DNA of 64,000 bases from an uncultured Faecalibacterium sp. (GTDB taxonomy: Bacteria > Bacillota > Clostridia > Oscillospirales > Ruminococcaceae). The notes below the pieces were generated by a model. It did no database searches. It saw only the letters and a list, made by a program, of their open reading frames with translations, and was not told the origin of the DNA. Below are positions 59,301-64,000 of the stretch, piece by piece. The first letter of the stretch is position 1. Every line of letters begins with the position of its first letter. The stretch is taken from the NCBI GenBank assembly GCA_900540455.1, contig UQGD01000008.1, forward strand, positions 6,201 through 70,200, read 5' to 3'. The position numbers and the translations under genes were made by a program.

Positions 59301-59578
59301 ACTTCGCGGCGGCCCAGGTCCATAGCTGCGGTGATCAGTGCCTTGGAGTTGCCGGTGCCATCCTCGTTCAGCAGCTCAGCAGGCGGGTTGAACTTGTCGT
59401 ACAGCGGGTTCTCCTCGTTGTTTTCCGAGGTCAGCACCTCGCTGTGGGTGCCCAGATAGGTGTCGATGGTGCCAGCATTGGTCTCCAAAGCGACACCAGC
59501 GATCATGGAGAAGCACAGGCTGAAGCAAGCAACTCCACTCAGGCCACGCCACAACAGCTTTTTGCCGGATTGTTTCAT
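56324..59578 (-). CDS. Membrane-anchored, domain-swapped GH3 beta-glycosidase
   Basis: A 1084-residue GH3 enzyme with its domains in reversed order. An N-terminal signal/anchor (residues ~8-33) is followed by the GH3 C-terminal-type alpha/beta domain (GSVLLKNNGALPLASGSNVTLLG near residue 95) and a fibronectin-III-like domain (~residues 480-620). The catalytic TIM barrel comes last, with GPGLNTHRHAYNGRNGEYYSEDP, APKHFAFNDQE and the likely nucleophile Asp955 in VTDIYDD. A C-terminal membrane helix (~1054-1076) ends in KRKKEEE. It is thus anchored outside the cell at both ends. Beta-glucosidase is the usual activity; the sugar is not certain. Codon use is biased, suggesting strong expression. 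Confidence 0.85.
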   Translation of the reverse strand: MKQSGKKLLWRGLSGVACFSLCFSMIAGVALETNAGTIDTYLGTHSEVLTSENNEENPLYDKFNPPAELLNEDGTGNSKALITAAMDLGRREVAEGSVLLKNNGALPLASGSNVTLLGIRSHKNLLGSNFGVGAKGVYVSLEQALSQNRTDFAHTIVSTLGSGSYGEDVQIKPTISEWKGDEFDFEGAGFNLNPTMIEIYETLGKTYPHAENEGAMEVYNPGEPSVEEIAAVNGSYQDSFAQYGDAAIVVIARPSCESHDYLPGGIAEGLGFEHDEPLSLTQNERDAIEMAKKASDKVIVLISSSTSVEIGSLKDDPDVDAIMWIGAPGCYGMLGVADILCGRVSPSGGLFDIFTAYNMSAPAMQNMGQMYYSNTADVITRKGGVLGFNPGAYAIEAEGLYAGYRYYETRYYDSVAGTGNATSPVGAYGSTTEWNYDNEVTYGFGYGLSYTDFDLEMQGQPTFDVTVDPETGAPNAYATFNVKVTNTGKVPGKTPVQIYGQAPYIAGGVEKVAVQLLNFDKSSLLAPGESEIVPVKVDLQYIASYDESYENADGTTGAYIMDPGSYYFAVGNGAHDALNNIMVAQGMDAEKMVGTGDASKVFVKEITEDFISKTLFSVSKTGYKISNQLPYADWNYYQPGEVTYLTRTDWAGTFPKHYGDMTLTNEQLIKNLNGETYTLKTDDDTSDILWGQDNGIQFYEMFGVPYDDPKWDKLLDQLTLEEAMYIFSFGGPTIPGAESIGTVETYMTENAGNGVAVNLNASKDPNAPWAIPATDPNGNWHPQVFANAPIGASTFNPALMRELGEFTGIESLFTGINILWGPGLNTHRHAYNGRNGEYYSEDPILSGVAAMEFSIGALNYGLVAAPKHFAFNDQETERGGISPYMTEQRARELELRAYQYAFEATKYDTPEYNAGMRGLMTSFSKIGSVECTTSEGLMTEILANEWGFIGYAVTDIYDDVDLWSAVLNSGTTCFDTRGESGFYGVTTLSSSFLFQNLIEGKVLDAHFIDGDANLQRKLKEAVHKNIYAWTESHLMNRYNATTHIQDQMTWWRATYYAGIGVSGVVLVLSAAMYVLSGKRKKEEE

Positions 59579-59664
59579 GGTGTGTAAATCCTCCTCATGC
59601 TCATGGTTCTAAAAGATTCCTGCGATAGGGGAAAAGTATGCGATCCTCCTTTCTGCCTTTTATT

Positions 59665-61584
59665 TTAAACCCAGTTGGCGCTTGTGCTGTGGGTCTTGTG
59701 CAGACGGTAGTCCGGGTTGGGCTGGCTGACCTTGCGCAGATCAGCGGTATCCGTACACGGACCAGCCACAGCTTTCAGCATGGTTTTTTCGGACATTGGC
59801 ACCCGGAACCGGAACACCTTCTCGCCGGTCTGCATCTCTTTCAGCTCGCCGTTGACATACAGCGCAACGGAGGGCTGGTTGGAGTACACGGTGACCGTTG
59901 TGGTGGATTCGGTGCGGTCGGCATACCGTTTTCCTGCAATATGTACAAAAGGCTCTTCAGCCCAGTACGCCTTGTAAAGGTAGAAGCTGTCCTTTTTGAT
60001 CTTGCGGTCAAAGGTGACCAGGCCCTTATGGTTCATGCCCGGCTCGCCGCCCTGATCCCGGGCATCGGCTGCAAAATCAAACATATTCCACACATGGGTG
60101 GACCACAGCCACTTGTGCCGTGCAAAGCATTTCAGCATATACTCGTGGTATTTTGCCTGGTACTCTTCGGTGTGGTCGCCGCGGCGGGGATGTGCGCTGT
60201 GGAGGTTGGGCATACCCTCGGCACCATATTCCGAGAAGCCCAGCGGACGCTTGGGGTAGATCAGGTGGAAGAAATCCATCCAGAGGTCGTTCAGGAACAG
60301 GCCCGGCACATACCAGCCCAGATAGAGGTTCCAGCTCACCAGATCGGTGATATGGGCTACCGGGTTGAAGGGGCCGCACATGGCATAGCAGGCCAGGGTA
60401 GTCAGGCGGGAGCTGTCCATCTTGTGGCACAGCTCGTTCAGCTCCCGGTGGTTGTCCAGCATATCCGCCTTGTCCTTGGTGGAGATGGTGATCTCGTTGG
60501 AAACGCCCCAGCATACGATGGAAGGATGGTTGTAGTTCTGGGTGATCAGTTCCTTCATCTGCTGGATGGTGTTCTCCCGGCCGTGGGGCAGGTGCTCGGA
60601 GATGTAAGGGATCTCGGCCCAGACGATCATGCCGCAGCGGTCGCACAGATCATAGAAGTACTGGTCGTGCTGGTAGTGGGCCAGCCGGATGGTGTTGGCG
60701 CCGATCTCCTGGATCAGAGACATGTCCTCTTCGTGCATCTCCGGGGTGATGGCGTTGCCCAGGCCCTTGCGGTCCTGGTGACGGGACACACCGTGGAGCG
60801 GGTAGGGTCTGCCGTTCAAAAAGAAGCCCTTTTTTGCATCCACAGAGAAGGTGCGGATGCCCACCGGGATCTTCACTTCGTCCACAGTCTGCCCATTCTT
60901 CTGCAGCTGCACCACGCAGGTGTACAGGTAAGGGTCACGGACGCCGTCCCACAGATGGGGATGCTCCAGCTCCAGGCTGGCATTGGCTCCGCTGCCCTGT
61001 GCAACCAGACGGCCGCTGGCATCCAGCAGAGAAACGGCGACCTCGCCGCTGCCTTCTACCAGGGTGTCCACCTTGACTTTGGCCTGCAGCTCCCGGACCA
61101 CCGGAGTGACCCGGACGCCGGGGCCGCCGAAGTGGTCCAGTGCGATATGGTCTTTGGAGACGATCAGCAGGCTGACATCCCGATAGATGCCGCCGTAAAA
61201 CGTGAAGTCGGCCTTTTGGGGGTAAACACGGTCGTTGATACTGTTATCCACCAGGACGGTCAGCACATTTTCCTCTGCCAGCAGGTCGGTGACCTGTGCC
61301 CGGAAGGTGGAGTAGCCGCCGTCGTGCTTGCAGACCGGTTTGCCATTCAGCAGCACCTCGGCGCTGGCATTTACGCCGTCGAATTGCAGCCAGACCTGCT
61401 GAGAAGCCGGGTCAAAATCCGGGCAGGAAAAGCTGGTGCGGTAGGTACAGCTGCCGCGCCAGTAGTCGTTGCCGCCATCCTGGCCGTCCTGTGCGTTCCA
61501 GGTGTGGGGCAGCTGCACCGGGACAGTTTTGCCATCGGGGCCGGTAAACCGCCAATGGTCCATAAGATTTATGATGGTGCGCAT
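59665..61584 (-). CDS. GH2 beta-galactosidase/beta-glucuronidase-like enzyme
   Basis: A 639-residue cytoplasmic GH2 enzyme. A sugar-binding beta domain (residues ~1-145), an immunoglobulin-like domain (~150-250) and the TIM barrel follow in order. The acid/base is Glu364 in WGVSNEITIS and the nucleophile Glu451 in GFSEYGAEG. No leader is present, so it acts on imported sugar. It has its own promoter and precedes the GH3 gene by 86 bp. Beta-galactosidase seems slightly more likely than glucuronidase, but this is not decided by the motifs. Confidence 0.88.
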   Translation of the reverse strand: MRTIINLMDHWRFTGPDGKTVPVQLPHTWNAQDGQDGGNDYWRGSCTYRTSFSCPDFDPASQQVWLQFDGVNASAEVLLNGKPVCKHDGGYSTFRAQVTDLLAEENVLTVLVDNSINDRVYPQKADFTFYGGIYRDVSLLIVSKDHIALDHFGGPGVRVTPVVRELQAKVKVDTLVEGSGEVAVSLLDASGRLVAQGSGANASLELEHPHLWDGVRDPYLYTCVVQLQKNGQTVDEVKIPVGIRTFSVDAKKGFFLNGRPYPLHGVSRHQDRKGLGNAITPEMHEEDMSLIQEIGANTIRLAHYQHDQYFYDLCDRCGMIVWAEIPYISEHLPHGRENTIQQMKELITQNYNHPSIVCWGVSNEITISTKDKADMLDNHRELNELCHKMDSSRLTTLACYAMCGPFNPVAHITDLVSWNLYLGWYVPGLFLNDLWMDFFHLIYPKRPLGFSEYGAEGMPNLHSAHPRRGDHTEEYQAKYHEYMLKCFARHKWLWSTHVWNMFDFAADARDQGGEPGMNHKGLVTFDRKIKKDSFYLYKAYWAEEPFVHIAGKRYADRTESTTTVTVYSNQPSVALYVNGELKEMQTGEKVFRFRVPMSEKTMLKAVAGPCTDTADLRKVSQPNPDYRLHKTHSTSANWV

Positions 61585-61633
61585 ACACTGCGTTCCTTTC
61601 CTCTGTTCGGTATTCGTTCATCTTATAGTAACA

Positions 61634-61661
61634 ATTTTATCAAACCATCTTTTTTTGACAA
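61634..61661 (-). promoter_or_regulatory. Promoter of the GH2 gene
   Basis: On the minus strand TTGTCA (61656-61661), a 16-base spacer and TAAAAT (61634-61639). Confidence 0.7.
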
Positions 61662-61766
61662 GATGATTGCGATAAGCGGTCATTCTGGTGGATATTCGGT
61701 CTTGTGTGACCAAATATTCGGCGATTTATTTGTTGAAGTTGCACAAACAGATGGATACTTGTGCGC

Positions 61767-61802
61767 AAAAAAGCCCCCGCAGAGATATTCTGCGGGGGCT
61801 TT
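61767..61802 (-). terminator. Terminator of the sensor-regulator operon
   Basis: AAAGCCCCCGCAGA and its complement form a 14-bp stem; on the minus strand CTTTTTT follows. Confidence 0.9.
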
Positions 61803-61816
61803 GGGGGGCAAGGCGC

Positions 61817-63106
61817 TCAGCACTCGGCCTCTAAGGGGAAGATGATCTTGACAGAGAAGAATCCGTTTTCGGAATCGGTGGTCTGGGTGCCATGATATTT
61901 TTGTACAATGCGGCGCACCACCCGCAGCTCGATGGCTTCGGTGCGGGAAGGGGTGGGCCGCGGCGGCCGGGCCGGACTGGTGACGGTGATCACCACAAAA
62001 TTCTGCCGCACGCAGACCAGCAGGTCGATCATCCGCAGATGGGGCTGCTGGGCGCACAGTGCGCTCTCGATGGCGTGGTCCAGCGTGTTGGCAAAAAGGG
62101 CGTACAGGTCGCCAGCTTCAAACCGGCCCAGATGGCTGCCGTCTGCCACAGCATTCAGCTGGATCTTGCGGGACTGGCAAAGCAGGGTCTTTTCGGTCAG
62201 GACGATGTCCAGCACCTCGTTGCCGGTATTGGCGCCTGCATCGTACAGCCGGGCGGTGCGCTCGGCTTCGTCCAGGCTTTCAGCAGACACTTGGGCAGGG
62301 CTGAGATGCCGCAGCTCGGCAATGCGCACCTTGAGCTCATGGCAGCGCCGGTTGATGATCTGTACGTTTTGGCGGGCCACCTGATACTGCTGGCGCTGGC
62401 GCTCGTACAGCAGGTTGAGGGTGTCCATCTCTTTTTGCATGGCAGATTTTTTGAACAGCTCGGTCTGCAGGTAGAGCAGGGTCAAAAAATAAAACTGGCA
62501 CAGCAATACGGTGATCACCAGGCTGGAAGGGAGCATGTCGTCGGAGCTGCCGTCCAGCACGGCGGCCTGCAGCATGAATGCAGCGCCGAACAGCGCAGCA
62601 CTGGCCACCTGGCGGGGACCGGCATGGTAGGCGCCGTCGTTGTACGGCATGGACCGAGCCAGGGTGAGATAGATCAGCAAAAAACCAAACGCGGCAATGA
62701 ACAGCTGCCAAAGACAGCTTTGCGCTGCGGTAAGCGGGATGGCCAGCAGACCCTGGCTCTCAGCCAGCCAGAGAACCAGACAGCCGATCTCGTATAAGGC
62801 ACGGGAGCTGAGGACACACCACACGCCGCAGTAAAAACTATCGGTCCAGTTCAGCTGGACGCAGGTATGGATCAAAGCGCCCAAAAGCAGCGCCTCCAGT
62901 GCGAACAGCCCGAAGATCTGCACCATCCAGTGGGGCGGGTTTGGGGTAAGGACATAGAGGCTGCCCAGCGAAAAGACCAGGATCGCCAGCCCAGAGCCAA
63001 GCAGATGCAGCGGCAGGTGGGGCCGGGGCCGCAGCGGCAGGCAGAAAGCCAGCACTGCGCAGCAGCTGGAGAATACCTGGCATAAACAGATCAGCAGTGC
63101 AGTCAC
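61817..63106 (-). CDS. AgrC/GHKL-type membrane sensor with degenerate ATP site
   Basis: A 429-residue protein. About six membrane helices fill residues 1-215, then a coiled linker (KEMDTLNLLYERQRQQYQVARQ) with a histidine in NRRCHELKVRIAELRH where the phosphorylated His sits in AgrC-like kinases. The ATPase domain keeps GNEVLDIVLTEK and a N-box-like FANTLDHAIESA, with His for the usual Asn, and lacks a glycine-rich GLGL-type box (TEAIELRVVRRIVQKYHG stands in its place). Kinase activity is therefore doubtful. It starts with GTG, overlapping the regulator stop by 4 bp. Confidence 0.78.
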   Translation of the reverse strand: MTALLICLCQVFSSCCAVLAFCLPLRPRPHLPLHLLGSGLAILVFSLGSLYVLTPNPPHWMVQIFGLFALEALLLGALIHTCVQLNWTDSFYCGVWCVLSSRALYEIGCLVLWLAESQGLLAIPLTAAQSCLWQLFIAAFGFLLIYLTLARSMPYNDGAYHAGPRQVASAALFGAAFMLQAAVLDGSSDDMLPSSLVITVLLCQFYFLTLLYLQTELFKKSAMQKEMDTLNLLYERQRQQYQVARQNVQIINRRCHELKVRIAELRHLSPAQVSAESLDEAERTARLYDAGANTGNEVLDIVLTEKTLLCQSRKIQLNAVADGSHLGRFEAGDLYALFANTLDHAIESALCAQQPHLRMIDLLVCVRQNFVVITVTSPARPPRPTPSRTEAIELRVVRRIVQKYHGTQTTDSENGFFSVKIIFPLEAEC

Positions 63107-63813
63107 AGTACACCTCCGATGTAGGAGGCGAGAGCCGTCAAAAATGCTGCCCGCTGGCGGCGGCTGATCTCCAGCCGTGCTTCGCCCACCAGGACAAAAT
63201 CATTTTCCACGGCCTTGACGTGCTTCAGGTTGACCAGGTAGCACTGGTTGCACCGGGCAAAGTGATAGGGGGCCAGCTGGCTTTCCGCATTTTGCAGGCT
63301 GGAACGCACCGTGAACTCCCCGTCGGCAGTATGGTAATGCAGCATCCGGCTGTGGGTCTCCAGATAGTAAATGCGGGAGGTCTCTACCAGCTGCACACCG
63401 CCGCCTGCACATTGCAGCAGGATCTGTCCGCCCCGCTGCCGCTGCACCCGTTGGATAGCCCGGGAGAGCTTGGTGCTGAACTGGTAGTAATCCACCGGTT
63501 TCAGCACATAGTCCAGCGCATCCACCTCGTAGCCGCGGATCGCATACTGTGCCATGTTGGTCACGAATACCAGCACCGCCTCGCTGTCTACGGCGCGGAT
63601 CTGCGCTGCGGCGGAAAATCCCCCCATGCCGGGCATTTCCACATCCATAAAAATAATGTCGTAGCCGGGGTGATACCCTGCCGCGATCTGTGCGCCGTCT
63701 TCGTAAGGGGTGACGGTACATTCCAGCCCTTGTTCTGCAGCGTATTGTTCCACAAATCCCTGCAGGATCTGCCGGGTGGAGGGATCGTCCTCCACAATGG
63801 CAATGCGCAGCAT
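63103..63813 (-). CDS. LytTR-family response regulator
   Basis: A 236-residue regulator. The receiver has Asp9/Asp10 in VEDDPS, phospho-acceptor Asp57 in IFMDVEMPGMGG and the Lys in DYVLKPVDYYQF; the C-terminal LytTR DNA-binding domain has IYYLETHSRMLHYHT and ARCNQCYLVNLKHVKAVENDFV. The ATG at 63813 has AAAGGAG 8 bases upstream; a 13-residue extension is rejected. With the sensor gene it forms a two-gene operon; the inducing signal is unknown and no peptide pheromone gene is seen beside it. Confidence 0.9.
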   Translation of the reverse strand: MLRIAIVEDDPSTRQILQGFVEQYAAEQGLECTVTPYEDGAQIAAGYHPGYDIIFMDVEMPGMGGFSAAAQIRAVDSEAVLVFVTNMAQYAIRGYEVDALDYVLKPVDYYQFSTKLSRAIQRVQRQRGGQILLQCAGGGVQLVETSRIYYLETHSRMLHYHTADGEFTVRSSLQNAESQLAPYHFARCNQCYLVNLKHVKAVENDFVLVGEARLEISRRQRAAFLTALASYIGGVL

Positions 63814-63855
63814 CTGTTCCACTCCTTTCTGTCTGTGCTGTGTTTTTTCCACTGT

Positions 63856-63884
63856 ATTTAACCATGAAGTGCGGAAAAAAGCAA
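63856..63884 (-). promoter_or_regulatory. Candidate promoter of the LytTR operon
   Basis: On the minus strand TTGCTT (63879-63884), a 17-base spacer and TTAAAT (63856-63861). The rest of the window, to 64000, shows no gene. Confidence 0.55.
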
Positions 63885-64000
63885 TGCCCGGCTCGTTCGG
63901 CAGCGGTGTCTGTGGGCTGCCCGGGGCAAAAGAAAGGGGACGCTGCGAAGGCTGCCTCCAAATAAGAAAACATTGGTTCTGGCTGAGAGATTTGCCCCAT

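Noticed and set aside
56303..59587. 1094-residue open frame on the plus strand opposite the GH3 gene
   Set aside because: Antisense shadow of a strongly codon-biased gene; low-complexity Val/Leu/Gly translation without motifs.
59638..61845. 735-residue plus-strand frame opposite the GH2 gene
   Set aside because: Shadow frame; it also crosses the GH2 promoter and a terminator.
63960..64000. Possible TPP riboswitch (GGCTGAGAG near the right edge)
   Set aside because: Only one short motif is visible and the window ends; no supporting stems can be drawn.

Overview
The window looks like chromosomal DNA of a gut Clostridia bacterium of the Oscillospiraceae/Ruminococcaceae type, in the neighbourhood of Faecalibacterium, Subdoligranulum or Gemmiger. 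This is inferred from the GC-rich coding sequence, the Firmicutes-type FabK fatty-acid operon, GPH and PTS sugar genes next to GH2/GH3/GH32 enzymes, orphan AgrC/LytTR-type signalling, and GC-rich palindromic intergenic repeats. No rRNA, tRNA, CRISPR array, transposase or prophage gene was recognised. About 55 protein genes can be supported.

Region 1 (1-10.1 kb) is a molybdenum module. It holds the end of a molybdate ABC ATPase, two MoeA-like proteins, MobB and MobA, then a multi-[4Fe-4S] protein divergent from a TetR regulator, a TorD-like chaperone, and a Tat-exported DmsA/DmsB pair with no membrane anchor gene. Region 2 (10.2-15.0 kb) has RlmD, then an AT-rich two-gene restriction-modification system that looks inserted between rlmD and its terminator, a DUF1275 membrane protein and an orphan BlaI/MecI repressor. 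Region 3 (15.3-23.0 kb) has serC-serA, a palindrome-rich repeat, a soluble PTS IIA(Glc), a second palindrome-rich spacer, an RlmB-type methyltransferase and a 938-residue membrane protein that reads as a P1B-type ATPase whose catalytic motifs are lost.

Region 4 (23.2-31.8 kb) is a sucrose locus (scrR-scrA-scrB-scrK, all minus strand) with a LacI operator, a MATE exporter, an AraC regulator and an orphan sugar-ABC ATPase (MsmK type). Region 5 (31.9-38.7 kb) handles potassium: a TrkH/KtrB and TrkA/KtrA pair, a small membrane protein, and a KdpD/KdpE pair in which KdpD lacks its usual N-terminal domain; a PadR/HAAS-DUF4097 pair follows on the other strand. Region 6 (38.8-47.4 kb) is a ten-gene minus-strand fatty-acid operon, acpP-accD-accA-fabH-fabK-(fabK paralogue)-fabD-fabG-fabF-fabZ, with a strong promoter and a candidate operator; accB and accC are absent.

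Region 7 (47.6-54.2 kb) has a Tat-exported alkaline phosphatase, MscL with a zinc-ribbon tail, an M3 peptidase, a putative metal exporter and a membrane-tethered Ntn-type amidase. Region 8 (54.2-64 kb) is a glycoside unit: a domain-swapped, membrane-anchored GH3 enzyme, a small four-helix membrane protein, a GPH symporter and a cytoplasmic GH2 enzyme, followed by a GHKL-like sensor and LytTR regulator pair. The sensible reading is extracellular or surface hydrolysis by GH3, uptake by the symporter, and cytoplasmic hydrolysis by GH2.

The main candidates for under-described biology are the degenerate P-type ATPase (20219-23035), the palindrome-rich spacer before rlmB (18798-19280), the anchorless DmsAB system with its multi-cluster partner, and the AT-rich restriction-modification island.
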